DNA of 64,000 nucleotides, from the NCBI RefSeq assembly GCF_028275115.1, contig NZ_JAQCNH010000092.1, positions 1-64,000 on the forward strand, written 5' to 3'. Both the position numbers and the translations under genes were made by a program. Origin of the DNA: Halorientalis sp. Lineage in GTDB: Archaea > Halobacteriota > Halobacteria > Halobacteriales > Haloarculaceae. The notes below the pieces were generated by a model. That model ran no database searches and was not told the DNA's origin. It saw only the letters and a list, made by a program, of their open reading frames with translations. This document shows positions 49,842 through 58,912 of the stretch, in pieces (the stretch's first letter is position 1; each line of letters opens with the position of its first letter).

Positions 49842-51226
49842 CGGGCGAGTTCCGTCCCGAAGTCGGTGGCCAGTGTCGCGACGTCGTCACCGACCAGCAC
49901 CTCGTAGCCGTCCGCCAGCGCGTTCCCGATGCGTGCGCCAAGCGCGACCTCGAAGACCGCATCACTCGTCAAGAAGTCACGGGCGCTGGTGAACGCTCGT
50001 TCTCGTTCGACGACGTACCGGTCGTCGGCGACGAACGGACCGTACGGCGGTTCCTCGTGCGTCCCGTTCGGCGGCGTCCGGTTGCTGTCGTCCGTCTCGG
50101 CGCCGGCCGCGGCGTACTTCCCGTAGAACTCGCGAGCGTGGTCGCGAACGTGGACTGGCGGGCCGTCGTGGCGCTCGACTGTGGGCCGTTCGGCGACGGC
50201 GAGTTCCAGAAAGAGGACTGCCCGGTCGTCGGCGAAGGCGGCGCTACGGAACACGTCGAACCCGCGTCGGTCGAGTTCGGCGACGACGCCCCGGCGGGAC
50301 TTTCGGAGCTGTGGCCAGAGCTGGTCGTCGACGAGGGCTGGTGCGTCGAAGGCGACGGCGACCGGCGTCGTCCCGCGGGCGGTGACGGCCTCGCGGACAG
50401 CAGCGGCATCGAGTGGGGCAGGCTCGTCGGGTTCGAACAGGTCCTCGCGAGGGTCGGCCAGCAGCTCGCGGGCGTAATGCTGGAGACGGGCGACGTTCGC
50501 GGGAGAGAGCGCGGCGGCGACATTGCGCTCGGGGTCGGTGGGGTCGATGACGACGAGAGGGTCCTCGAACGTCGCCTCCCCGTGGGCTGCCGGGTCGAGT
50601 TCGACCGGCGGGTGCCAGTCGGCGGCGGCTTTTAATATGGAGTGGAGTCCGCCGTACTCCAGCACGAGCAGTTCCGTCAGGTAGCCAGAGAGCCCGCGGG
50701 TCCTCAGGTCGGCGCCGTAGACGCCAACCCCCTTCAGGAAGGCTTTCGCGACGCGCACGTCGGCAGCGGTATCGTCGTCCAGTCGCTCCTCAAGATAGGC
50801 AGTGTGGAAGGGGGTGCGGTCCACGGCCGACTGGATGGCGGTGGCGTTGGCCACATCGTAACAGGGCACCAGGTCGACAGAGAAGCCCTCGAACTCGCCG
50901 ACGATGTAGGGGTGTTCGGCGTACTCCTCGCGGCCCTCGGGGAGGGCTTGGCGGCCGATCCGGAGGCCGTACTCCTCGAGGCGTTCACGTTCTAGGTCGG
51001 CGGGGAAGCGGACGAAAAGGTCCACGTCGCGGTCGCCGGCCAGCCAGGTGCCACGGGCGGTGGAGCCGACCAGCACCACGTCGGTCTCGACGGACAGTTC
51101 GGCGGCGGCGGCCTCGGTGCGCTCGGTGAGGCGTTCGGTGACCGCCTCGAGTCGCGCGCGCTCGTCGTCGTCGGGTGTGACGCGGTCGTGGACGGCGGCG
51201 ACGACCGCGTCGAACTCCGCACTCAT
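49820..51226 (-). CDS. cca: Archaeal class I CCA tRNA nucleotidyltransferase
   Basis: VLVGSTARGTWLAGDRDVDLFVRFP, VDLVPCYDV. Confidence 0.95.
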   Translation of the reverse strand: MSAEFDAVVAAVHDRVTPDDDERARLEAVTERLTERTEAAAAELSVETDVVLVGSTARGTWLAGDRDVDLFVRFPADLERERLEEYGLRIGRQALPEGREEYAEHPYIVGEFEGFSVDLVPCYDVANATAIQSAVDRTPFHTAYLEERLDDDTAADVRVAKAFLKGVGVYGADLRTRGLSGYLTELLVLEYGGLHSILKAAADWHPPVELDPAAHGEATFEDPLVVIDPTDPERNVAAALSPANVARLQHYARELLADPREDLFEPDEPAPLDAAAVREAVTARGTTPVAVAFDAPALVDDQLWPQLRKSRRGVVAELDRRGFDVFRSAAFADDRAVLFLELAVAERPTVERHDGPPVHVRDHAREFYGKYAAAGAETDDSNRTPPNGTHEEPPYGPFVADDRYVVERERAFTSARDFLTSDAVFEVALGARIGNALADGYEVLVGDDVATLATDFGTELARYFSPKP

Positions 51227-51326
51227 GCAGGGCCGTATCCGGCGACCCCGTGAAAGCGTGTCGATGCTGCCCGAAAGCGAAAGCCCTATTAAATAACTCC
51301 GGCTACTCAGGAGTGCTTGCGAACGT

Positions 51327-51430
51327 GCCGCCGTAGCTCAGTTGGTAGAGCACCTCGCTGTTACGGTGTGGAGGTCACGCCTGTTCACCGCAGAAACGAG
51401 GTTGTCCCAGGTTCGAACCCTGGCGGTGGC
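51327..51430 (+). tRNA. tRNA-Asn (GTT) with 32-nt intron (51364..51395)
   Basis: GCCGCCGTAGCTCAGTTGGTAGAGCACCTCGCTGTTA/ACGAGGTTGTCCCAGGTTCGAACCCTGGCGGTGGC; BHB CTGT/GCAG helix with TAC and AAA bulges. Confidence 0.9.
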
Positions 51431-51886
51431 GCTTTTCTCTCGACACCGGTCCACGAGTCACGGCCTTCGGGAACGCTCGAACGAGCGTGCAGAGGTGCTG
51501 CGTCGAGCGCAGAGCGGTCGGCGGCGAGCCGGTCGCGATGAGCGGCGCGGACCCGTCACGCCGGTCGTGGGGAGAGCCGTGCTCTGCGGCGTCTCCGGGG
51601 CCGTGACCGGGGGCTCGTTAAGCCGTGCTCGACGGTGTTCCCGAGAGAGAGCGGTGAGTCGGCGGTTCGGGGCGTCCCGACCCCCGACCCACCCGCGTCA
51701 GCGGTGGGCGGCCGTGCATGCCGTCGCTGTGTCAACGTCACCCGGCATGCACGCACAGCTACCCGGGCCCGGGTATTAGCTACTGGCCGGCTACTACTCG
51801 TACGAACAATAGTATCGATACTCTCATTACTTTCTGTACTGACGACACGAACGACCGACGGCTCGCCGCCGGCGGTCGGTGAGTCC

Positions 51887-52645
51887 ATGCGCGAGATACG
51901 GGAGATTCACATCGCACCGCTGGGGTACGAGCATGACCGGATACTGGAGCCGATTCGGACATACGACGCCGACGAGGTGTACCTGCTGGCCGCCGAGAAC
52001 GCCGCCGACCACGCCAGCTACCACGAGGCGTTGATCGAGCAACTTGAAGGCCAGGGCGTCGACGTGACCCGACGGTCGGTCGACCTGGACGACGTATACG
52101 CGGTACTAGGAATCGTCACGACGATCGCCGCCGACCACGACGACGACATCGTCCGTGTCAACGTCGCCAGCGGGGCCAAGCTCGCCGACATCGGCTGTGC
52201 CATCGCCTGCATGGCGACCGACGCCACCGCCTACTACGTCCATCCCGAATCACACGTCCCGCCGCTCGAACGCGAACCCTTGACCGAAGGTGTCGCCGAC
52301 GTGGAAGTGCTCCCCTCCTATCCCGTCGAGACGCCGACGACCGACCAGGTCGCCATCCTCGACCACATCCAGCGAATCACGACCGAGGCCTACACCCCGA
52401 AAAAATCCGACCTCATCGAGTTTTCCGAAGCGGAACAGCTGTCCTATATGACCGAAGCCGACCCCGCCAACGACAAGGCCAAGTTCGCACTACTGAACGC
52501 CAACATCATTGAACCGCTCGTCGAACGATCGTACGTCCGCGTGGAGTCCGTCGGCCGCCAGAAGCAGACCACCCTCACCGAGACCGGTGAGAACGCATTG
52601 AAAGCCTTCCGACACAAACTCCAGGAGCGTGATTCCGAAAGCTAA
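51887..52645 (+). CDS. HFX_2341/DUF6293-type protein: CARF-like domain + winged HTH
   Basis: HIAPLGYEHDRILEPIRTYDADEVYLLAA...VRVNVASGAKLADIGCAIACMA and C-terminal wHTH. Confidence 0.75.
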   Translation: MREIREIHIAPLGYEHDRILEPIRTYDADEVYLLAAENAADHASYHEALIEQLEGQGVDVTRRSVDLDDVYAVLGIVTTIAADHDDDIVRVNVASGAKLADIGCAIACMATDATAYYVHPESHVPPLEREPLTEGVADVEVLPSYPVETPTTDQVAILDHIQRITTEAYTPKKSDLIEFSEAEQLSYMTEADPANDKAKFALLNANIIEPLVERSYVRVESVGRQKQTTLTETGENALKAFRHKLQERDSES

Positions 52646-52674
52646 AGACGAGGCGCGAGAAATCACCGGATACA

Positions 52675-52782
52675 GGGCCCTTAGCTTAGTCTGGTTAGAG
52701 CACCCGGCTCATACCAACCAACTGATTTCGGTCAGGGTTGTGAGACACCGGGCGGCCGGTGGTTCAAATCCGCCAGGGCCCA
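52675..52782 (+). tRNA. tRNA-Met (CAT, elongator-type) with 33-nt intron (52714..52746)
   Basis: GGGCCCT/AGGGCCC acceptor; CCCGG-CTCATA/A-CCGGG; BHB CTCA/TGAG helix with TAC and ACA bulges. Confidence 0.9.
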
Positions 52783-53136
52783 TGACAGAATTATTAACTC
52801 CATTGAGTCAGGCCAAGCAAGGGCACTCGTGCGTTTCTCATACGTGATTTGATTTGATACCGGCTCGTCGGCGTGCCTCCAGCTTGTGGGCGCGAGCCAC
52901 CGTCTTCGTGCCTTCGCTGCCGACCGACGCCGGGGAAAGAGGTAATCAATCACCGATTGTTCCGAATCTGCTGGCGTCGGACCAGAGTGTGGTTCCGTCC
53001 GCGAATATCTCTCAGCTACGATGGATGTAGAGTGAGGTTCGCTGCATACATCGCGCGTATCGGTCACTGTGAGGTGCCGAAATCAGTGCTGCTCGAGTCG
53101 ATCGACAGCGGGAGAATAGTGCAAGGAAGTTTGACA

Positions 53137-53250
53137 TCACCTCCGCCACTCACTGCTTAGGCCATCGTTTCCGTTCAGGAACCACAACAAAATGAAACAA
53201 CCCACTCCAAAATAAAACAGCGTGGCTACAATCGTTCCGAATGTGCTCAT
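53137..53250 (-). CDS. 37-aa single-TM microprotein
   Basis: MSTFGTIVATLFYFGVGCFILLWFLNGNDGLSSEWRR*. Confidence 0.4.
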   Translation of the reverse strand: MSTFGTIVATLFYFGVGCFILLWFLNGNDGLSSEWRR

Positions 53251-53457
53251 AACTAATGAGTTGTAGCAGGTATATTAATCCCGATAACCGTGTTTCAGAA
53301 TGAGAAACGGGGGGTACACGGTTCACTAAGCAGGCGTATCTTGCACAACGTGGCTATCATGTACTGCATTTGCTCGTTATATGAGTGGCGGAAACGTCTG
53401 GTGTGTGCTCGGTTTAGTCATCAATGACGGCGATGTAGAAGCCGTCGACTGTCCGGA

Positions 53458-54465
53458 CTATTCGAAATCAATCCTGTGTACGAACCAGTCCCCATCGTCC
53501 ATCACGGTGAGGACGGGGAACCGCTTGACAAATCTATCTCCCTCGGAGACAGTCGAGACGACGACAAACTGACACTCAACGCCGTATCGATCCTGTGCGA
53601 GTAGGCCAGCCATCTCGAGGTCCTCGGGGTCCGAGAACGACGCTGCTTCGGCAGCCCTCTCGACCGACCGCTCTTCGGCCCCGACGAGTGCACGTCGGTC
53701 GGTTTCCTGGACATCGTCGTCGGTGACTTGCTCCTGTGGTGACTCGGGGTACAGGACCTCGTTCACTGCGTCCGCATCGCCAGTGGTGAGCGCGCTGACA
53801 TAGAACTGCTCGACAACGCCGGTCGGGGAGTTCGCGAACGGTGGCGTCGGTTCGTTGATGTCCTCGACTGCAATCTGTTCCGAATTAGATATTGAAGCGT
53901 ACAGGAGCCACTCGGCGTCGACGCGATAGAGGAGATAGACGGCCAGCGAGTCGATTGGGACATCCTGGCCGGCTCGGTACTGTTCTTCCCACCATACAAC
54001 TGCGAACTCGTCTGCACCAATCTCGGTGAGTCGTGTTTCGGCCTGTTGCTGATCGAACGTCTCTCCCGTCCGTGACTCGTAGGTCGATGGGCTAATCTCC
54101 TCTATGGTCAGTTCGATGGACTCTAAGTTCTCTGCCGGATCGAACTCATCCGGCTTGATCGGGTCGAGTGGGCCGTCGCCGTAGATGAGTTGGTTGTACG
54201 TGTCGACGTCTGCCTCGTTGAGTGCGACCCTGGCTTGGTCGACGACAGCAGCTGGTTCTGTCTCACCGACATCGGTATCCCCTGTCTCGTCGTCGGTCGA
54301 CTCCTCTTCGGATTGTGACTCCGTTTTGATGTCCGCCTGCTCACTCGCTGGCGTGTCGGTCACCTCTGCCGTCGTCGTATTGTCGCCCGGTTCCAACTCG
54401 GCGCATCCAGCGACACCGGAGAATGTGACGCCGGCGACTGCAACAAGTAGTCGTCGTCGATCCAT
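53458..54465 (-). CDS. Lipoprotein (lipobox VAGC)
   Basis: MDRRRLLVAVAGVTFSGVAGC, acidic linker, mature domain. Confidence 0.7.
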   Translation of the reverse strand: MDRRRLLVAVAGVTFSGVAGCAELEPGDNTTTAEVTDTPASEQADIKTESQSEEESTDDETGDTDVGETEPAAVVDQARVALNEADVDTYNQLIYGDGPLDPIKPDEFDPAENLESIELTIEEISPSTYESRTGETFDQQQAETRLTEIGADEFAVVWWEEQYRAGQDVPIDSLAVYLLYRVDAEWLLYASISNSEQIAVEDINEPTPPFANSPTGVVEQFYVSALTTGDADAVNEVLYPESPQEQVTDDDVQETDRRALVGAEERSVERAAEAASFSDPEDLEMAGLLAQDRYGVECQFVVVSTVSEGDRFVKRFPVLTVMDDGDWFVHRIDFE

Positions 54466-54505
54466 ACGTTTTATTTGCCCAATTATATTTAAGCTCTGTC
54501 CAGCC

Positions 54506-55200
54506 GGCGGTGTTCACATAAGGATGGATAGCGAGGCGGTGTGTTTTCTGCGTGTCCATGCCCGAAAACACACGTCTCGGCGGTAGTATCGACCAGATCG
54601 ACGTAGAGTTTGTTGAACGCGAGGCGACACCGCGACTGCTGATGAAGCTCGGTACTCAGTTGCATCTCGCCGGACTCTCGCTTTCGAATACCATTTTCGT
54701 TCTTGATATATTCGGTGTCGACCGAGCGCGATCCACCGTGCATAATTGGGTTCACAAAGCAGATCTACAGCCCGAAACTGGATGCAGTCCGGATCACGTT
54801 GGATTAACGAGACCGTGATCCAACTCGACGACGAGCGCTACTGGTTGTACGCTGCGGTCGATCCCGACGCGAACGAATTACTCCATACAAAGCTTGAACC
54901 GGTGAGGACGAACGCGCTCGCTCACGCGTTCTTTGGCGAACTCCGCGAGAAACACGACGTGGACGATGCGATGTTTCTCGTCGATGGCGCAGCACCGGTA
55001 AAAGACGCCTGCCAGCGACACGGCCTCGATTTCAGACACGAACGCCACGGAAATCGGAACAGTGTCGAACGTATTTTTCATAGGGTAAAAAGACGTACCT
55101 CTTCGTTCTCAAACTGTTTCAGCAACGCCGAGCGAGACACAGCCGACGACTGGCTCCAATCGTCCGCCCTCGCATGGAATCAGCTAATCTGAACACTACC
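54506..55200 (+). mobile_element. IS6-family insertion sequence remnant
   Basis: Imperfect terminal repeats GGCGGTGTTCACATAAGG (54506-54523) and GCTAATCTGAACACTACC (55183-55200, inverted; 13/18 identities) around IS6-like transposase fragments. Confidence 0.75.
54558..55192 (+). pseudogene. IS6-family transposase, frameshifted near 54807
   Basis: LLMKLGTQLHLAGLSLSNTIFVLDIFGVDRARSTVHNWVHKADLQPETG then, in another frame, NETVIQLDDERYWLYAAVDPDANE...RHGNRNSVERIFHRVKRRTSSFSNCF. Confidence 0.85.
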
Positions 55201-55209
55201 GATCAGGTA

Positions 55210-55670
55210 GCCTCTGCACAGCTCAGGCAGGATCACGAATCCGATGCAACAGCGACACTGGAAAACACAGCCGACACGTTTCGTGCGAGTGGTATCGACT
55301 TAACCGACATTCTCGTCTTCACACACGACCGGGAGCAGAGTATCGACCGCGTCGCTAAGGAGTATCGCTGTGATGCCATTCTGACGCTATGTGAGGTCGA
55401 GCGTATCGAAACGGCTCTCGTCCCGGTGCGCGATGATACGAATCTCGAACGGATCGTATCGCTGCTTGCGAGTGTCATGCGAGTGAACGACGCGTCGATC
55501 ACGTTCTTTCACTCCGTGGCCGAGGACAGCGACTCGAGTCACGGTGAGTTTCTCGTCCGCGGCGCTGTGGACCGTCTGGATGAAGTTGGAACCGACCGTG
55601 AGCGGATCGACTGGCGACTCTCAGACGAGGATCGCCCCGCGACGAGATTATTGAACTCGCAGAGAATAAA
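55210..55670 (+). pseudogene. Universal-stress-protein-like fragment, frameshifted and truncated at its 3' end
   Basis: DLTDILVFTHDREQSIDRVAKEYRCDAILT...; after a shift near 55637 reads RDEIIELAE then runs into TnpB-like sequence. Confidence 0.6.
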
Positions 55671-56115
55671 CTCTGACCAGTATTCTTTCAGGTTCGAGTC
55701 TTTGCTGAGTCGGACTCGCTTATACTTAGTGTCGAGTTTGAACCCTTTGTCCTTGCACGTGACCGTTGAACGCGGGTGGTCGTTTCCGTGTTTGCGGTAG
55801 CCGGGCGGGTTCGCCCGTGTGTCTCCGTTGCGTCGTTTATTTACCAGCCGTTGAACGCCTCAGCGAGTTCTTGCAAAACTCGCTGACTCGACTGAGACTG
55901 CAGGTCATCATAACCCTCGTGCGACTCGAGGTAGGCGGTGATTTCGTCGCGTTCGGGGATGTAGTCGATTTCATCTCAAACACGGCTGATTGTCCACCGT
56001 CCGACGTTCCAGAGTTTCGAGGCTGAGAACCCGAGCGAATCGAGGCCGTCAAACACCTGTTGCTGATTCTGTGTGGAAGCAGTGTAGGTGCGTGTGACGA
56101 CCTGTTTCGCCACAC
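55662..56115 (-). pseudogene. Degenerate N-terminal fragment of an IS1341-type TnpB
   Basis: Minus strand reads VAKQVVTRTYTASTQNQQQVFDGLDSLGFSASKLWNVGRWTISRV*DEIDYIPERDEITAYLESHEGYDDLQSQSSQRVLQELAEAFNGW(fs)NKRRNGDTRANPPGYRKHGNDHPRSTVTCKDKGFKLDTKYKRVRLSKDSNLKEYWSEFILCEF. Confidence 0.85.
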
Positions 56116-56321
56116 GTAACCTATGTAGACAATACGTGAAAGAATGGATTCAAGCGCGGAATATCCGGCTGTGCCATCGAGTGGTGGCTGGCTTCAGAGT
56201 TGTCGGATTCATCCTCATAATAAACGGCGGGGCTTTCTCCTTGGTCCTCCGTAACCGCCGGTTGTGAACCTGCCGGTCGCCTCCCGGAACACACTTCCCT
56301 ACGCCAGCCCCCGATTTGGGT

Positions 56322-56669
56322 ATGGACCCGACCGACGCACAGGCCGCCTGTTTCGAGGCAGGTATCAAGTTCGGCTCCCTATATCATCAGTTCGCGGGCA
56401 CGCCGCTGAGTCCGGAGAGCGCCGACTCGCTCGCCCGCGCTATGGAGGCATCCATCGAGAACCAACCGCACTGTGAGGCGGTGACGGTCGAGATTCTGAC
56501 CGACGAACTCGAACGCACCCTCGCGGACGGCCCGGCCGACTACACCGAACTCACGGGGCGCTTTCTCGACGTAGAGATGCGTATCGACTATGAGGGCCAC
56601 GCCGTCCGGACCCGGATGGAGATGGAAGACGGGTATCCGCTGATGCGACTCGTCGACGTGACGGATTGA
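56322..56669 (+). CDS. Archaeal dihydroneopterin aldolase family protein (MptD-like)
   Basis: ACFEAGIKFGSLYHQFAGTPLSPESADSLARAMEASIENQPHCEAVTVEI. Confidence 0.8.
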   Translation: MDPTDAQAACFEAGIKFGSLYHQFAGTPLSPESADSLARAMEASIENQPHCEAVTVEILTDELERTLADGPADYTELTGRFLDVEMRIDYEGHAVRTRMEMEDGYPLMRLVDVTD

Positions 56670-56753
56670 GCCGCCAGCGTCGCAGATATCGACCCGTCGA
56701 ACCGTACGTAGCTTTTTGATACTCTGTTCCGTTTTTCTGCCGACAGCTACGCA

Positions 56754-58856
56754 ATGCCGGTGCTCCAGACACTCATCGTCCCCCTTCTTCTGCTCTCGGC
56801 GGCGCTGTCGGTCGGGTTAATTGTCGTCGCCCGACAGAGCCGCCAGGAGAGCAGTGTTCGGGAGTTCACCTTTCTGATGCTGGCGGCCGCCGTCTGGGCG
56901 AGCGCGCACGCGCTCCAGTTCGCGTCGGACGACCTCACGTGGATGTTGCTCTGGCGGACCGTCGGGTACGTCGGTCACAATCTCGTTCCGGTCGGCTTTC
57001 TAGTGTTCATGCTGACGTACACGGGGTACAGCGAGTGGGCCACGCGCCGGACGGTCGCCCTGCTGGCGGCCGAACCGCTGTTCGTGGCCGTCGTCCTCAC
57101 ACCGACGAACTCGCTCCATCACCTGATCTACACCGAAGTCGGCGCCGAACAATTCGGCTCGATCGCCGTCCTCACTCGTTCCTTTGGGCCGTGGTACTGG
57201 GTCAACACGACGTACAACTACGCGTTGATCGTGGCCGGTTTCGTTCTCTGTCTCCGGATGGCGCTGGACTCGCGCCAGCACTACCGTCTACAGGGGACCG
57301 CTCTGCTCGCCGGCGCGGTGCCGGCCTTCATGGCGAACATCGCCTGGGTGCTCGGCTTGACGTCTGTCGACTACACGCCGCTGACGCTGGGCTTTCTCGG
57401 CTTCGTCTGGGGCATCGCGCTCTTTCGCTACCGGTTGCTCGATCTGGTCCCCGTCGCCCGCGACACCGTCCTCGACAACATCAGAGACGGGTACATGATA
57501 CTCGACGACCAACTCCGGATCGTCGACCTGAATCCCGCCGCTCGGGACGTGCTCGACGAGTCCGGCGACGCCCTCGGAATGCACGTCTCCGAGGCGTTCC
57601 CGGCCTGTAGGGACTTTTTGGACCACGCCGATTCGGGCACCGAGACCAGAGACGAACTCGTCGTCGACGACGGTGGCTCGAAGCGCTACTTCGACGCCGA
57701 GTTGACGACACTGCGCGACGCCCGCATTACGGGGCACCTCCTCATCCTGCGCGACATCACCGGCCGTCGGTCGATCGAGCAGTGGTACCGCACCCTCACC
57801 GAACAGTCCACCGACATCGTCACTGTCACCGACGCCGAAGGCCGAATCTCCTACCAGAGCCCCTCGGCCGAGCGGGTGCTGGGCTACGACACCACTGAAC
57901 TCATCGGTACGCCGCTCGTCGAGTTGGTCCACCCCGACGACCGGACGGCCGTTCAACAGCGGTTCCCGGACTGGGGGTCGACCGAGAAGGCGGCCGTCGA
58001 GTACCGTGTCGAGGCCGCCGACGGCACCTGGCGCTGGATCGAGTCCCGGGGCCGGAACCTGCTCGACGACCCGACCGTCGGCGGTATCGTCGTCAACTCC
58101 CGGGAGATCACCGAACGCAAACACCACGAGCAGGACCTCGAACGAAAGAATGACCGACTCGACCGCTTCGCCACGCTCGTGTCTCACGACCTGCGCAACC
58201 CGTTGACCGTCATCGACGGACGTCTCGAATTCGCCGAGGAGACCGGCAACCGCGAACACTTCCGAGCCATCTCCGACGCGGTCGAGCGCATGGAACGACT
58301 CATCGACGACATGCTGACGCTGGCCCGCCAGGGCGCGGTCGTCGGCGACCCCTCGCCCGTCGACCCCGTGCCCGTCGTCCAGGACGCCTGGGCACACACC
58401 GGGAGCGGGGACGCTACGATTCGCCTCGAACCCCTCCCCGACACCGTCGTCGCCGACCCGGACCGGCTCCGGGAACTGTTCGAGAACCTGTTTCGCAATG
58501 CCATCGAACACGGCGGTCCCGACGTCACTGTCGCCGTCGGCTCGGCCGACGAGCGTGCCGACGCCACCGCTACCCCGCCGGACGTCGCTGAGCTGTACGT
58601 CGCCGACGACGGCCCGGGCCTTCCAGCCGACGCCGACGTGTTTGAGCACGGATTCACCACGAGCGATGGCGGCACCGGATTCGGTCTGAGCATCGTCGCC
58701 GACATCGTCGATGCACACGACTGGGCCATCACAGGAACACAGTGCGACGAACTGGGCGGTGCACGCTTCGAGGTCACCGACATCGAGACCGCAACGGACC
58801 CAGCGACCACCGGTGACGCCAGAAACACCGAGTCGGAGCCGTCACACTCCGGCTGA
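56754..58856 (+). CDS. 7TM-sensor histidine kinase with PAS domains
   Basis: Seven hydrophobic segments, PAS TLTEQSTDIVTVTDAEGRISYQSPSAERVLGYD, HisKA VSHDLRNPLTVIDGRLEFAE, HATPase FRNAIEHGG...DDGPGLP. Confidence 0.9.
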   Translation: MPVLQTLIVPLLLLSAALSVGLIVVARQSRQESSVREFTFLMLAAAVWASAHALQFASDDLTWMLLWRTVGYVGHNLVPVGFLVFMLTYTGYSEWATRRTVALLAAEPLFVAVVLTPTNSLHHLIYTEVGAEQFGSIAVLTRSFGPWYWVNTTYNYALIVAGFVLCLRMALDSRQHYRLQGTALLAGAVPAFMANIAWVLGLTSVDYTPLTLGFLGFVWGIALFRYRLLDLVPVARDTVLDNIRDGYMILDDQLRIVDLNPAARDVLDESGDALGMHVSEAFPACRDFLDHADSGTETRDELVVDDGGSKRYFDAELTTLRDARITGHLLILRDITGRRSIEQWYRTLTEQSTDIVTVTDAEGRISYQSPSAERVLGYDTTELIGTPLVELVHPDDRTAVQQRFPDWGSTEKAAVEYRVEAADGTWRWIESRGRNLLDDPTVGGIVVNSREITERKHHEQDLERKNDRLDRFATLVSHDLRNPLTVIDGRLEFAEETGNREHFRAISDAVERMERLIDDMLTLARQGAVVGDPSPVDPVPVVQDAWAHTGSGDATIRLEPLPDTVVADPDRLRELFENLFRNAIEHGGPDVTVAVGSADERADATATPPDVAELYVADDGPGLPADADVFEHGFTTSDGGTGFGLSIVADIVDAHDWAITGTQCDELGGARFEVTDIETATDPATTGDARNTESEPSHSG

Positions 58857-58912
58857 CTGCCGGCAGTGAGAAGCGACGAAACACGGATGTAGCTGGTGGC
58901 TGAAACGCCGAT

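Noticed and set aside
51317-51541. Plus-strand ORFs with SSVGRAP / VPGSNPGGG
   Set aside because: Translation of the tRNA-Asn gene itself; not a protein-coding gene.
52732-53067. 111-aa minus-strand ORF ending WALADLNHRPPGVSQP
   Set aside because: This C-terminal string is the antisense translation of the tRNA-Met gene, a known source of spurious ORFs.
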